Positions 9,567-18,990 of a DNA stretch of 64,000 bases are shown one piece after another. The translations under genes were made by a program, and so were the position numbers. The notes beneath the pieces are model-generated. The model searched no databases. It saw only the letters and a program-made list of their open reading frames with translations, and was not told the DNA's origin. The stretch is taken from the NCBI RefSeq assembly GCF_041504345.1, contig NZ_CP167894.1, forward strand, positions 1,426,001 through 1,490,000, in the 5' to 3' direction. Numbering within the stretch: position 1 is the first letter of the stretch; each line of letters starts with the position of its first letter. This DNA is from Vibrio sp. BS-M-Sm-2 (lineage in GTDB: Bacteria > Pseudomonadota > Gammaproteobacteria > Enterobacterales > Vibrionaceae).

Positions 9567-10178
9567 GTGAAAAAACTGATTAGCTTAGTTTTGTTCGCAA
9601 TGCTTGCGGCTCCAGCTGCCTTTGCACAAGACCGTTATATTGCTGACAAACTATTTACTTATATGCATTCTGGCCCAAACAACACCTTCCGTATCATCGG
9701 CAGTGTTGATGCTGGTGAAAAGATTACATACCTACAAACTAACAAGAGCACGGGTTACACCCAGATTCAAGACAACCGCGGCCGTAAAGGTTGGGTTGAA
9801 AGTAAGTTTGTAAGCACAAAAGAAAGCATGGCACTACGTATGCCCAAGCTTGAGAAAGAGCTGACTGAAGTTAAAGGCAAGCTAGCGAACGCTCGCCAGA
9901 GTGCTGACAGCGAAAAAGCTGGCCTAGCGAGCTCTCTAGATTCTCGTAACAAGCAGATTGCTGAACTAGAACAGAACTACAGTGAAATTAGCCAACAGCT
10001 AACGAGCTCTCAAACAGAGAACCGTGAATTGCGCGCTAAGCTAGACACTCAAAAAGACGACCTACTATTAAAGTACTTCATGTACGGTGGTGGTGTTGCG
10101 GGTATTGGTCTACTTCTAGGCCTTGTTCTGCCACACATTATGCCTCGTCGCAGAAAGTCACCAAACGGTTGGGCGTAG
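9567..10178 (+). CDS. TIGR04211-type SH3 domain membrane protein (YgiM-like)
   Basis: The 203-residue protein has a signal peptide (MKKLISLVLFAMLAAPAAFA, cleaved before QDRY). A bacterial SH3 domain follows at about residues 21-90 (YMHSGPNNTFRIIGSVDAGEKI, GYTQIQDNRGRKGWVESKFV). Next is a long coiled coil at about 90-165, a membrane helix (YGGGVAGIGLLLGLVLPHIM) and a basic tail RRRK. This is the layout of E. coli YgiM, whose precise function is not established. The SH3 part should be periplasmic and the tail cytoplasmic. E. coli ygiM adjoins ygiF and cca, and both relatives are close by here. The gene stands alone between two terminators. Confidence 0.85.
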   Translation: MKKLISLVLFAMLAAPAAFAQDRYIADKLFTYMHSGPNNTFRIIGSVDAGEKITYLQTNKSTGYTQIQDNRGRKGWVESKFVSTKESMALRMPKLEKELTEVKGKLANARQSADSEKAGLASSLDSRNKQIAELEQNYSEISQQLTSSQTENRELRAKLDTQKDDLLLKYFMYGGGVAGIGLLLGLVLPHIMPRRRKSPNGWA

Positions 10179-10222
10179 ACTTAACGCTTGTCTCAGGTAC
10201 AGTAAATTCAGTATCGAATATC

Positions 10223-10250
10223 AAAAAGGAGCACCGAGGTGCTCCTTTTT
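10223..10250. terminator. Bidirectional terminator between the SH3 gene and gspB
   Basis: AAAAAGGAGCAC pairs with GTGCTCCTTTTT around a CGAG loop, with A and T tracts on both sides. It lies between convergent genes. Confidence 0.85.
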
Positions 10251-10282
10251 ATTTGCCTGTCATCTAGTGCCCTTGAAACTCG

Positions 10283-11236
10283 CTAGCCTTTCCACTCGTA
10301 CAGAGCTGGGATTTCTATCTTCTGCTGGTTGAACTCTATGATCACCGATTGTGGCTTAATCTCGAGTAACTGAATGTCTCGCCCAATCCAATCCCCTTGC
10401 GCCACCTCTTGGCCATTCACTTTGACCCAACGCTTGGTTTCGCTACTCGAATACATGTGAGTTTGTAAGTCTAACTTAGGTAACACCCCAGACAAGCTAT
10501 TGGTATGCGTTTCCAACTCAATGACCTGTGACCCTACTTGTCCTGCTGGTCTTGAATCCATCGGTTCAGGTGCGCTTTGTTGATCACCCATGATAGATTC
10601 AAGCTTCAATGCTAAATCAGGTGGTAACTCACTGAGGTCTAGCCCTTGCAATAAATCACTGTCCGATTGCAGAGCCCTACCCTCATTGCTTGCACCTGGC
10701 TGAACCTCAGGCTGAGCCAGTGATAGCTCTGACTCTTCTGATGTTCGCGCACTGCTCTCCGAGCTAGCAACGGGCACAATAGCTCCACCAGCGACATTCG
10801 TACTTTCAGAGTCAATCTTTGCATACATTTCTTGGCGCGGAAGTGTTTTCAAAGGTTGGCTTGACGGTGCCGGACGAACGGCGAACAGTACTTCGTCTTC
10901 CGCACCCGCTGACGCGGCTTCCATGCTTGCTATGTCAGCCTCAGATATTTGAGAGTCAAGGTCTGACGGAAGCTTTAACTCTGGTAGATCTACATTGGCA
11001 ACTTGGCTAATCGAGTTTTGATGTTGATTGTATGATTGATAAACCAAGGTACCGCCTACCAACAAACAAGGCACAAGCAAAAGAAGTAACCCCATGGCTA
11101 ACGACGAACCACGTTTGTTGCTGATGCCCTTTGCCGAGTTCGGCACATGGTGATTTTGGTAGCCTTTAAAGCTAGGTTTATTGATAGATGATTGTGTAAC
11201 CGAAGACTGATTCAGCTTGTGAATAATACGTGACAT
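10283..11236 (-). CDS. gspB: Type II secretion system assembly protein GspB
   Basis: The 317-residue protein has a cytoplasmic N-terminus of about 45 residues and one membrane helix (SLAMGLLLLLVPCLLVGGTLVY). A long low-complexity linker rich in Ser, Glu and Pro follows. The C-terminal GspB domain (LPKLDLQTHMYSS, KRWVKVNGQEVAQGDWIG, IIEFNQQKIEIPALYEW) is periplasmic. In Aeromonas and Vibrio, ExeA/ExeB (GspA/GspB) bind peptidoglycan and help the GspD secretin assemble. Its ATG overlaps the gspA stop by one base (TAATG), which implies translational coupling. Confidence 0.88.
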   Translation of the reverse strand: MSRIIHKLNQSSVTQSSINKPSFKGYQNHHVPNSAKGISNKRGSSLAMGLLLLLVPCLLVGGTLVYQSYNQHQNSISQVANVDLPELKLPSDLDSQISEADIASMEAASAGAEDEVLFAVRPAPSSQPLKTLPRQEMYAKIDSESTNVAGGAIVPVASSESSARTSEESELSLAQPEVQPGASNEGRALQSDSDLLQGLDLSELPPDLALKLESIMGDQQSAPEPMDSRPAGQVGSQVIELETHTNSLSGVLPKLDLQTHMYSSSETKRWVKVNGQEVAQGDWIGRDIQLLEIKPQSVIIEFNQQKIEIPALYEWKG

Positions 11237-12903
11237 TAGCTTGCCCCTCCACTTAATGACATCAACTTCGGAGAATCAAGCTGAGCTAATCTTTGCAACC
11301 TTGCTAATGTTCGTTGACCTGCGATGCCGTCAACCGACATACCTTGCCAAGTTTGAAACGCTTCAACCTTCATTTTTAATTCGTAATCAAATACATCACT
11401 ACCAGACACAACCTCTCCCAACACCTCAGAAAGCAACAAATCGAGCAAAGCCACAGCTTCACCTTGGTAACCCTCTTTCAGCGTCTCTCGCAGCGGCTGT
11501 TTCCAAATCGCGACATAATCACCCTGCCAGATCTGCTCTAGAGATTGCTTAGGCATGACTAAGAGTTTTTCGTTAACCAGTAGTTCGACAGAATCTTGTG
11601 ATACGCCATAAAGCACAGCAAACACAGATTCTTGTTCTATGTCTAAGTTCAACACCACAGGAACGCCTAACTCAAATAGGTCATCCAAGCTAGATTGTTG
11701 CTGTTCACATACGAAAACACTTTGCGGCTCGCTTAGACATAAACCGTCTCGCAATGAAGACTGATATCCCCAAAGGGTGTATAAATCCTTGATAGCCAGC
11801 GAACGGTTAGTCCCTTGCATCAAGTGTTGTTGAATATGTGCTGGCAGTGCGAACTTGTCTGTCTCAAACTCAACCACCTCAGGCGTATCCGCGACTAACG
11901 ACCGTTGCATCTTTGCTGAGCCTACAGCTTGGACTTCATTTGAAGGTTTGGTTGTTAACCATGAATCTATATACGTTGGGGCAAAGTTAAAGGTTGCCAT
12001 CGCAAGTGCGACACTCAAGGTAGCTGCACCAGCGTACTGAACGAGCTTTGGTAGCACGCTCGCTGCGCGAGGTTTATCGACATGATAAACCTCGGCCTGA
12101 AAGGACATAACCTGCTGACACGCTCGGTTAACCGTTTCATTGCTCGGTGTTTGCCCTCCCTCATGAAAAGCTAACTGCAGCGCCTTATCACACACCAAGT
12201 TAATCAGCCTTGGAATGCCATGAGTATATTGAGCAATCAGCTTGACGGAGCGATTCGAGAACAACATCTGCTCGCCACCTGCCGTCTCCAGACGAAACGC
12301 GATGTACTTACCGGTCTCTTCAATATTGAGAGGCAATAAATGGTAACGCCCTGTAATACGCTGTGCCAATTGACGCAGTTGCGTGGTCTGCAAATGCTGT
12401 TGTAATTCAGGTTGACCAACCAACAATACTTTTAATAGCTTACGACTGTCTGTTTCCAAATTGGTCAGAAGGCGAAGCTGTTCCAATACATCGGCAGCAA
12501 GGTGTTGAGCTTCGTCTATCACCAATAAGGTTTGAATGCCCTCTGCATGGCTATCCAATAAGAAGTAGTGAATCGCCTGACTCAGCTGCTTCAGCGATGC
12601 TTGTTCTGGGTACTCGACCTCAAACTCATCGCAGATAGCTTCAAGTAAATCTGTATTGGAAAATGTAGGGTTAAGTATAAGGCCAGCTTGAGTCTGATTA
12701 TCGAGTGAAGACAACATCGCCTTAGCGACCGTTGTTTTCCCTGTACCCACCTCACCAGTAAGCATCGCAAAGCCCCCACCCTCGCCTAAACCGGCTTGTA
12801 GGTTCTGCATTGCCTCTTGGTGGCGCTGACTCAAAAACAAATAGCGAGAATTTGGTACAATCGAAAATGGCATCTCAACGAAGCCAAAATATTCCTTATA
12901 CAT
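11236..12903 (-). CDS. gspA: Type II secretion AAA+ ATPase GspA
   Basis: The 555-residue protein starts MYKEYFGFVEMPFSIVPNSRYLF, the usual ExeA/GspA opening. The AAA+ domain has Walker A GEVGTGKTT (about residue 50) and Walker B TLLVIDEAQ. A membrane helix near residues 285-305 leads to a periplasmic part ending in a peptidoglycan-binding domain (KVEAFQTWQGMSVDGIAGQRTLARLQRL). It works with GspB to localise and multimerise the secretin. The frame is open 30 residues further upstream, but MYKEY at 12901-12903 is the conserved start. gspB follows directly, and cca is divergent upstream across 84 bases. Confidence 0.9.
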   Translation of the reverse strand: MYKEYFGFVEMPFSIVPNSRYLFLSQRHQEAMQNLQAGLGEGGGFAMLTGEVGTGKTTVAKAMLSSLDNQTQAGLILNPTFSNTDLLEAICDEFEVEYPEQASLKQLSQAIHYFLLDSHAEGIQTLLVIDEAQHLAADVLEQLRLLTNLETDSRKLLKVLLVGQPELQQHLQTTQLRQLAQRITGRYHLLPLNIEETGKYIAFRLETAGGEQMLFSNRSVKLIAQYTHGIPRLINLVCDKALQLAFHEGGQTPSNETVNRACQQVMSFQAEVYHVDKPRAASVLPKLVQYAGAATLSVALAMATFNFAPTYIDSWLTTKPSNEVQAVGSAKMQRSLVADTPEVVEFETDKFALPAHIQQHLMQGTNRSLAIKDLYTLWGYQSSLRDGLCLSEPQSVFVCEQQQSSLDDLFELGVPVVLNLDIEQESVFAVLYGVSQDSVELLVNEKLLVMPKQSLEQIWQGDYVAIWKQPLRETLKEGYQGEAVALLDLLLSEVLGEVVSGSDVFDYELKMKVEAFQTWQGMSVDGIAGQRTLARLQRLAQLDSPKLMSLSGGAS

Positions 12904-12987
12904 GTGCTGCCCTATAATTACGATTAATGGAAAGTACCATTGCTTGCCGTAAAGTCCAGCAGTGATAAAACATTTCGAGGTGATAAG

Positions 12988-14256
12988 TTGCAAATATACG
13001 ATAGCCTACCAGAAGAGAATGGGCTACAGCGCTATCTAGTCGGTGGGGCGGTGCGCGATAAGCTACTCAATATTGATAGCTATGATAAAGATTGGGTTGT
13101 GGTCGGTAGTACTCCTCAAGAAATGGAAAGCCTTGGCTTTACTGCTGTCGGAAAAGATTTCCCTGTATTCTTACACCCAAAAACCAAAGAAGAGCACGCA
13201 CTGGCTCGTACGGAGAGAAAGTCAGGTTCGGGTTATACAGGTTTCGAGTGTTACTTCGCGCCGGATGTCAGTCTAGAAGAAGACCTCATGCGTCGCGATC
13301 TGACTATCAACGCTATTGCTCAAGATGATGAAGGCCAACTTTATGATCCTTACCATGGCCAGAAAGATCTCTCCGATCGTATCTTAAGACACGTATCGGA
13401 CGCTTTTGTTGAAGATCCTCTTCGCGTGCTACGTGTGGCTCGCTTCGCCGCCAAGCTTCACCATCTCAACTTTACAGTTGCCCCAGAAACCATGGTGATG
13501 ATGGCAACAATCGTTGAATCAGGAGAACTGGCACACCTTACAGCCGAACGAGTTTGGCAAGAGTGGCACAAATCACTCAGTACACCACACCCAGAAGTGT
13601 TCCTTTCTGTATTGAAAGAGTGTGGTGCATTGGCAATCGTATTACCTGAGATTGACGCTCTATTTGGCGTCCCTCAACCTGAGAAATGGCATCCTGAAAT
13701 CGACACAGGCATTCACACTCTGATGGTTGCTCAACAAGCTGCACTATTAAGCCCATCGTTACCGGTACGCTTTGCTGCTCAAGTGCATGACTTAGGTAAA
13801 GGCGTTACACCTGAAAGTGAATGGCCAAGCCATAAGATGCACTGCCACACAGGTTTGAAAATCATTAAGAAGCTATGTGAACGAGTGAGAGTACCCAACG
13901 AATTCAGAGATCTTGCTCTGTTAGTGTGCGAGCAGCATTCTAATATCCATCGTGCTAGTGAGCTCAAACCTACAACCTTCCTTAAGGTTCTCAACAAGTT
14001 CGATGTTTGGCGTAAACCAGAACGACTCAACGACATCTTGCTTTGCTGCCAAGCTGACCACGCAGGCCGTAGAGGGTTAGAAGATCAGCCTTACCCTCAA
14101 AAGGCTCGTTTTGAAGCGGCCTATCAAGCGGCGCTTCAAGTTGAAGTAAAAGCGATCATTGCTGATGGCTTTAAAGGTAAAGATATTCGAGAAGAGCAAG
14201 AGAAGCGCAGAGCGGTGGCTATTGAAGGATCTTTATCAGAACTCACTGATAGTTAG
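12988..14256 (+). CDS. cca: CCA tRNA nucleotidyltransferase (multifunctional, with HD phosphohydrolase domain)
   Basis: The enzyme builds and repairs the 3' CCA end of tRNAs. The nucleotidyltransferase head shows RYLVGGAVRDKLL, DWVVVGSTPQEM, then RRDLTINAIAQ and EDPLRVLRVARFAAKL. The C-terminal HD domain shows HPEIDTGIHTLM and QVHDLGKG, as in E. coli Cca, which also has phosphatase and phosphodiesterase activity. I place the start at the TTG at 12988 (LQIYDSL), because GAGGTGATAAG immediately upstream is a strong ribosome site. This gives 422 residues against 412 in E. coli. Ten residues (IYDSLPEENG) precede the YLVGGAVRD that nearly begins the E. coli enzyme. A longer frame to 12940 lacks a ribosome site. 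Confidence 0.92.
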   Translation: MQIYDSLPEENGLQRYLVGGAVRDKLLNIDSYDKDWVVVGSTPQEMESLGFTAVGKDFPVFLHPKTKEEHALARTERKSGSGYTGFECYFAPDVSLEEDLMRRDLTINAIAQDDEGQLYDPYHGQKDLSDRILRHVSDAFVEDPLRVLRVARFAAKLHHLNFTVAPETMVMMATIVESGELAHLTAERVWQEWHKSLSTPHPEVFLSVLKECGALAIVLPEIDALFGVPQPEKWHPEIDTGIHTLMVAQQAALLSPSLPVRFAAQVHDLGKGVTPESEWPSHKMHCHTGLKIIKKLCERVRVPNEFRDLALLVCEQHSNIHRASELKPTTFLKVLNKFDVWRKPERLNDILLCCQADHAGRRGLEDQPYPQKARFEAAYQAALQVEVKAIIADGFKGKDIREEQEKRRAVAIEGSLSELTDS

Positions 14257-14269
14257 TCGTAAGCACGCA

Positions 14270-14299
14270 TTAAAAAACCCGCAACTAAGCGGGTTTTTC
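14270..14299. terminator. Bidirectional terminator between cca and uppP
   Basis: AAAACCCGC and GCGGGTTTT pair around AACTAA at about 14274-14297, with flanking A and T tracts, between convergent genes. Confidence 0.85.
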
Positions 14300-14344
14300 C
14301 GTTTCAATCTGTAGGACGAAACATTTGTCTTCGTAAGTCGAGCG

Positions 14345-15148
14345 CTACTGCATCATCAAGAAAGCAAATAGACCAAAACCTAGAATCAGGCGGTAGATAA
14401 CAAACGGTGTCATACCCATACGAGAGATAAGCTTCAAGAAGAAGTGGATACAGATATAAGCACTAATGAAAGAAACCACGATTCCCGTTAGCAAAGTGCC
14501 CACATGAATTGGGTCACCACTGGTCACTAACTTCAGACCCAAATAACCACCAGCTAGAGTGATGATTGGGATAGACATCAAGAAAGAGAATCGAGCTGCT
14601 GCTTCACGTGTAAAACCAAGATACAGCGCCGCGGTAATGGTTGCGCCAGAACGAGACGTGCCCGGAATGATCGCCATTGCTTGAGCAAGACCAATAAATA
14701 ACGCCTTTTTCCAACCCGCTTGGTATTCGTCATCACGCAGGCTTGAGTTCTTATCCACCCACCATAACAACAGACCAAAGATAATCGTTGTCGTTGCGAT
14801 CACCCACGCGCTACGCAGATAAAGCTCAACAATATCTTTCATCAACAGACCAAAGATACACGCAGGAATCGTCGCGAGAATGATCATCCACGCTAACTTC
14901 GCTTCCTTGCTGCGATCGCCTTTAAACACTGAACCAAAGAATGCGCTCAACAAAGAGACGACTTCTTTACGGAAATAGATCACTACTGCGGCCAAAGTAC
15001 CGACATGGACAGCAACATCAAAAGCCAAACCCTGATCTTCCCAGCCTAAAACCGCTGATGGAAGAATCAAGTGTGCAGAACTGGAAATAGGTAAAAACTC
15101 AGTAAAGCCTTGCACCAACGCCAACATAAACGCTTCAAAATAACTCAT
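14345..15148 (-). CDS. uppP: Undecaprenyl-diphosphate phosphatase UppP (BacA)
   Basis: This 267-residue integral membrane enzyme dephosphorylates undecaprenyl diphosphate to recycle the lipid carrier of peptidoglycan and O-antigen synthesis. Diagnostic motifs are [19 protein letters not shown] at the N-terminus (catalytic glutamate and serines) and [10 protein letters not shown] near residue 170. About eight hydrophobic segments are visible. The length equals the usual family length. It is the last gene of a folB-folK-uppP run, starting 15 bases after the folK stop. Confidence 0.95.
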   Translation of the reverse strand: MSYFEAFMLALVQGFTEFLPISSSAHLILPSAVLGWEDQGLAFDVAVHVGTLAAVVIYFRKEVVSLLSAFFGSVFKGDRSKEAKLAWMIILATIPACIFGLLMKDIVELYLRSAWVIATTTIIFGLLLWWVDKNSSLRDDEYQAGWKKALFIGLAQAMAIIPGTSRSGATITAALYLGFTREAAARFSFLMSIPIITLAGGYLGLKLVTSGDPIHVGTLLTGIVVSFISAYICIHFFLKLISRMGMTPFVIYRLILGFGLFAFLMMQ

Positions 15149-15163
15149 TACTTACCTTAAAAA

Positions 15164-15646
15164 TTATAGTTTTATATCTACGACAGAGAGCGAGTCTAAT
15201 TGCTGCATCTTCTGCCATATTTCACTGACGGTTCTTCCGTCTTGCGGGATCACTCTCGCAGGACAAAGATCATAAAGCGGTTGTGTTACAAAAGGATATT
15301 TGTAGATATCACTGCGTGGTAATTCTGGTTCGCGCTCAGAAACCACCTCTCCAAACAGCACAATATCAAGATCGAGTTTTCGATCTTGAAGTTTGTGCGC
15401 ATCTTGAGAGCGACCCCATTTAAACTCAATTGTACGCAGCTGCTGTGAAAATTCAGTCAATGAGAGTGACGTGTCGAGCTCTATCACAAAGTTATAAAAC
15501 GGATGGCTATTAAAACCCACGGGCTCACAGTGATAGATTTTAGAACATTTAAGGTTAGTCCCTAACGATTGAAGCTCTGTCCATGCCACCCTTGCATGCT
15601 TATCGCGGTCTATGTTCGTGCCAACGCCAACATAGGCTATTGTCAT
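15164..15646 (-). CDS. folK: 2-amino-4-hydroxy-6-hydroxymethyldihydropteridine diphosphokinase (HPPK)
   Basis: The 160-residue cytosolic enzyme transfers pyrophosphate from ATP to hydroxymethyl-dihydropterin in folate synthesis. Visible motifs are the N-terminal AYVGVGTNI, then FYNFVIELDT and RKLDLDIVLFG (HPPK signature with the two metal-binding aspartates), and RSDIYKYPFVTQPL, where the more common text is HP in place of YK. The start overlaps the folB stop by four bases. folB, two steps earlier in the same pathway, is directly upstream, so the two are probably translationally coupled. Confidence 0.93.
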   Translation of the reverse strand: MTIAYVGVGTNIDRDKHARVAWTELQSLGTNLKCSKIYHCEPVGFNSHPFYNFVIELDTSLSLTEFSQQLRTIEFKWGRSQDAHKLQDRKLDLDIVLFGEVVSEREPELPRSDIYKYPFVTQPLYDLCPARVIPQDGRTVSEIWQKMQQLDSLSVVDIKL

Positions 15647-16002
15647 GCTTGACCTCGTTCGATGACTACGCCAACGGCTTTTGCTTGCGGCACTGCGCCC
15701 GGTTTAGCTAAACGGATTTTAATCCAAGGTACAGAGAATTGAGTCATGATCAATTCAGCGACTTCTTCTGCCACACGCTCCACCAATAGGAATCGGCCAT
15801 TCGCAATATGGTCAAGCACGGCAGTACTCACTGTCGAGTAATCCAAAGCATCAACCACATCATCACTCTTACCTGCTGGGCGGTTGTCATGAGCCATTTC
15901 AATATCAAGCACAAGTTTTTGTTTAATCTCTTGTTCCCAATCGTAAACACCGATCGTTGTAATTACTTCTAGCTGTTCAATGAAAACTTTATCCAATGCC
16001 AT
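15643..16002 (-). CDS. folB: Dihydroneopterin aldolase
   Basis: The 119-residue protein (MALDKVFIEQLEVITTIGVYDWEQ) matches FolB, which cleaves 7,8-dihydroneopterin to hydroxymethyl-dihydropterin and glycolaldehyde. Family motifs present are IGVYDWEQ (substrate-binding Tyr and Glu), DALDYSTV, LVERVAEEVAELI and RLAKPGAVPQAKAVGVVIER with the catalytic lysine. The start is set at 16000-16002 because MALDKV is the conserved N-terminus; ten extra in-frame residues upstream have no support. It is the first gene of folB-folK-uppP and divergent from plsY. Confidence 0.93.
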   Translation of the reverse strand: MALDKVFIEQLEVITTIGVYDWEQEIKQKLVLDIEMAHDNRPAGKSDDVVDALDYSTVSTAVLDHIANGRFLLVERVAEEVAELIMTQFSVPWIKIRLAKPGAVPQAKAVGVVIERGQA

Positions 16003-16140
16003 GACTTGTCCTTTTAGAGGTCGGATACCCATATTGGGGAAAAAAACGTATTATTTGCGTAATTCGAGATATGATATCAATTACTCTTGGATTGAGCATT
16101 ATTTTCCCATCGCTAGGCTTATAACCGTTTAAGGAAAGAC

Positions 16141-16782
16141 ATGACCCCATTGGCACTAATCATGATCATTGCAGCCTATTTGCTAGGTTCAATCTCTAGT
16201 GCGGTCTTGATATGCCGAGTCTTAAGACTTCCTGATCCAAGAACGGTAGGCTCCAATAACCCTGGAGCCACCAATGTACTGCGCGTTGGCGGCAAAGGCG
16301 CAGCTGCTGCTGTCCTCCTGTGTGACATGCTGAAAGGCACCATCCCTGTCTGGCTTGGCTACTACCTCAATATCGACTCGATCATTTTAGGTGTAGTGGC
16401 GATTGCTGCTTGTCTTGGCCATATGTACCCAATATTCTTCCACTTTAAAGGTGGTAAAGGCGTCGCAACTGCACTCGGCGCTATCGCCCCAATAGGATTC
16501 GATCTAACCGGTATGATCATGGCGACTTGGTTGATTGTGGCTTTTTTGTTTCGTTACTCTTCTTTAGCGGCACTGGTTACTGTGTTGCTCGCACCTTTCT
16601 ACGCTTGGTTAGTCAAACCTCAATACACACTGCCTGTAGCCATGTTGTGTTGTTTGATTGTGCTACGTCACCATCAGAATATCCGTCGCCTACTCGATGG
16701 CAGTGAGCCAAAACTCGGACAAAAAAATCGGCTTAACCTTATATATCCGTTTGAATATACAGGTTTAAGCCGATCATTTTAA
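16141..16782 (+). CDS. plsY: Glycerol-3-phosphate acyltransferase PlsY
   Basis: This 213-residue inner-membrane protein transfers an acyl group from acyl-phosphate to glycerol 3-phosphate, the first step of phospholipid synthesis. The three conserved loops are visible: [12 protein letters not shown], the KGTIPVW loop and [11 protein letters not shown]. Five hydrophobic segments fit the known topology. The final codons ([11 protein letters not shown] through GLSRSF) overlap a strong hairpin, described separately. AAGGAAAG precedes the ATG. It is divergent from folB, as in many gammaproteobacteria. Confidence 0.94.
   Translation: MTPLALIMIIAAYLLGSISSAVLICRVLRLPDPRTVGSNNPGATNVLRVGGKGAAAAVLLCDMLKGTIPVWLGYYLNIDSIILGVVAIAACLGHMYPIFFHFKGGKGVATALGAIAPIGFDLTGMIMATWLIVAFLFRYSSLAALVTVLLAPFYAWLVKPQYTLPVAMLCCLIVLRHHQNIRRLLDGSEPKLGQKNRLNLIYPFEYTGLSRSF
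16721..16781. terminator. Terminator hairpin embedded in the 3' end of plsY
   Basis: ATCGGCTTAA (16727-16736) pairs perfectly with TTAAGCCGAT (16765-16774), with two further GC pairs inside. On the minus strand the stem is followed by seven T (the A run at 16721-16727), so it should stop transcripts of the convergent hydrolase gene. On the plus strand CATTTTAA follows. The whole structure lies within plsY codons. Confidence 0.7.
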
Positions 16783-16793
16783 GGATAAGAAGG

Positions 16794-17609
16794 TTACAGC
16801 AGGTGCTTATCTAAAAACGTCTTCAGCATTGTGTTCACAAACTCTGGTTGCTCTAACGAACTAATATGACCAGCGCCAGGAATCACCACTAATTCACTGC
16901 CCGTAATGCAATCGTGCATTAAGTATGACTCAAGTACCGGACGTGGTTTATCTTCTTGTCCTACAGCAATCAAAACAGGCAGAGCAAAGTTCTCTACCGA
17001 CTCAATCATATCTCGACGTCCAAACACCATTCGACCAATTCGAGCCACTTCTTCAGCGTTCTCGCCCTCAAGAGCAGATAACTGCTGAGTAAAACCTTCC
17101 ACTAAAGTTGGCGTATTGGTTTGAGCATCATTGGCAAAGAACAGTGGGACAACCGCTTCAACAATCGGTTGAGGAACCATCTTAGTTTGAGAAATGGTGT
17201 CTAGCATGCTGAAGTATTTAGCGTGCGCAACTTCTGGCTCTAAACCAACAAAGGTATCCATAAGTACCAAAGACTTGATTCGTGCAGGCGCTAATTCGGC
17301 AAGCTCCGTTCCCCACATACCACCAACCGATAAACCAACAACTGAAAACTTATCGATGTTTAGGTGATCAAGCAGTGCCAAAACATGTTGAGCGTAATCT
17401 TTCAGGTTACGCATTGCACTCGGTGCCGCTTCAGATTCACCATGAGACCAAAGCTCAGGCACAATACAACGGTACTGAGTTTTCAACGCCTCAATCTGTG
17501 GCTTCCACATTGCGCTATCCCAAAGGTAGCTGTGACCCAATACAACAACCGGGCCCTCACCTTCATCTAGGTACGCCATCGATTGATTGTCTACAGTGAA
17601 CTTGTTCAT
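16794..17609 (-). CDS. Alpha/beta-fold hydrolase
   Basis: The 271-residue cytosolic protein has a standard alpha/beta-hydrolase layout: an oxyanion-hole region VVLGHSYLWDSAMW, the nucleophile elbow GLSVGGMWG, an acidic residue region GQEDKPRP and the catalytic histidine in PGAGHISSLEQPEFV. The cap domain between them is helical. It resembles the 3-oxoadipate enol-lactonase/epoxide-hydrolase-like group, but no neighbour gives a substrate, so I leave it as a hydrolase. It is transcribed alone, convergent with plsY and preceded by the tsaD terminator. Confidence 0.85.
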   Translation of the reverse strand: MNKFTVDNQSMAYLDEGEGPVVVLGHSYLWDSAMWKPQIEALKTQYRCIVPELWSHGESEAAPSAMRNLKDYAQHVLALLDHLNIDKFSVVGLSVGGMWGTELAELAPARIKSLVLMDTFVGLEPEVAHAKYFSMLDTISQTKMVPQPIVEAVVPLFFANDAQTNTPTLVEGFTQQLSALEGENAEEVARIGRMVFGRRDMIESVENFALPVLIAVGQEDKPRPVLESYLMHDCITGSELVVIPGAGHISSLEQPEFVNTMLKTFLDKHLL

Positions 17610-17664
17610 CTTCTTCCCTAATCTCTATCAGCAATAATTTATCGACATATAGTCGGTAAGCTAG

Positions 17665-17700
17665 GATATAAAAACGGCCGCACTAGGCGACCGTTTATCG
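17665..17700 (-). terminator. Rho-independent terminator after tsaD
   Basis: AAACGG-C-CGC (17672-17681) pairs with GCG-A-CCGTTT (17687-17696) with one mismatch. On the minus strand TTTTTATA follows. It is 20 bases past the tsaD stop. Confidence 0.75.
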
Positions 17701-17715
17701 AAACATCTTGATGTA

Positions 17716-18732
17716 TTAAGCAATTGGCTCTAATTGGTCAATCGGCCAACGTGGTGTTGCTTGAACTGAAAGATCTGCAGTCTCGCCATTTTTCAGGCGC
17801 TGCATACCGGCATAAGCAATCATTGCACCGTTATCGGTACAGAACTCAGTACGTGGGTAGTAAACCTCACCACCAATTTTCTTAGCAAGCGCTTCAAGCT
17901 CAACACGCAGTTGCTTATTTGCGCTTACACCACCAGCAATCACTATACGTTTCATGCCTGTCTGTTCCAAGGCACGCTTACACTTGATTACCAAGGTACC
18001 ACAAACCGCTTCTTGGAATGCGTAAGCAATGTCCGCGCGAGTTTGATCATCGTTATCATTGTCACGAATCGTATTCGCTGCAAATGTTTTTAGACCAGAG
18101 AAGCTCATGTCTAGGCCTGGGCGATCGGTCATTGGACGCGGGAACTTAAAGCGACCTGGCGTGCCTTTCTCTGCTAATCGAGAAAGCAGCGGACCACCAG
18201 GGTAATCTAAGCCCATCAGCTTAGCCGTTTTATCAAAGGCTTCGCCCGCCGCATCATCAATCGATTCGCCAAGGATCTTGTATTCACCAATCCCTTTCAC
18301 TTCAACCATCATGGTGTGACCGCCAGAAACCAGCAGCGCAACAAATGGGAACGGCGGTGGGTTATCTTCTAGCATTGGCGCTAGTAGGTGACCTTCCATG
18401 TGGTGAACAGGTACAGCGGGTACGCCCCAAGCGTAAGCAATACTGCGGCCAATCGTTGCGCCAACCAGCAACGCGCCAACTAACCCCGGGCCTGCCGTGT
18501 AAGCCACGCCATCAATATCTTTCGATGTTAAGTTAGCTTCCGCTAAAGCGGCTTTAATCAGTGGAATGGTCTTTTTCACGTGGTCACGTGAAGCAAGCTC
18601 AGGTACCACACCACCGTAATCGGCGTGCAGTTTTACTTGGCTATATAATTGATGAGAAAGCAACCCCTGCTCATCATCATAAATTGCGATTCCTGTTTCA
18701 TCACAAGAGGTTTCAATACCAATAATGCGCAT
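17716..18732 (-). CDS. tsaD: tRNA N6-adenosine threonylcarbamoyltransferase TsaD
   Basis: This ASKHA-fold enzyme transfers threonylcarbamoyl to A37 of ANN-decoding tRNAs together with TsaB and TsaE. The 338-residue protein starts [14 protein letters not shown]. The metal-binding HMEGH motif gives His111 and His115, the same numbering as E. coli. GYKILGES is replaced by [20 protein letters not shown], and [13 protein letters not shown] and [13 protein letters not shown] are intact. The start at 18730-18732 is the conserved one; a 24-residue in-frame extension upstream is not supported. It is divergent from rpsU across 258 bases, the usual gammaproteobacterial arrangement. Confidence 0.95.
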   Translation of the reverse strand: MRIIGIETSCDETGIAIYDDEQGLLSHQLYSQVKLHADYGGVVPELASRDHVKKTIPLIKAALAEANLTSKDIDGVAYTAGPGLVGALLVGATIGRSIAYAWGVPAVPVHHMEGHLLAPMLEDNPPPFPFVALLVSGGHTMMVEVKGIGEYKILGESIDDAAGEAFDKTAKLMGLDYPGGPLLSRLAEKGTPGRFKFPRPMTDRPGLDMSFSGLKTFAANTIRDNDNDDQTRADIAYAFQEAVCGTLVIKCKRALEQTGMKRIVIAGGVSANKQLRVELEALAKKIGGEVYYPRTEFCTDNGAMIAYAGMQRLKNGETADLSVQATPRWPIDQLEPIA

Positions 18733-18834
18733 AATTTTCTCGGCACGCTTTCGTCTAAAATGGGAAATTAGCGCAATATTACCCTGCCTAAGCTCTTCAA
18801 ACAAATATTGTACAGACTATAATCGACAAAGTGC

Positions 18835-18864
18835 TTTACAAAGCCACTGTGATCGGATTAAAAT
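18835..18864 (+). promoter_or_regulatory. Candidate sigma-70 promoter for the rpsU-dnaG-rpoD operon
   Basis: TTTACA (18835-18840) and TAAAAT (18859-18864) are separated by 18 bases, about 125 bases upstream of rpsU in the divergent gap. The assignment rests on consensus match only. Confidence 0.5.
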
Positions 18865-18990
18865 TCCGCACCATTTTTGATCAAGCTGGTTAATGGCCAA
18901 ACACGAATAGAGAGTTAGCTCGATGGGTAACTTCTCTGATTTGGTACTGAGTAGCCAGCGATAATGAATAACCCCTGAGGTGAAAGGCAT

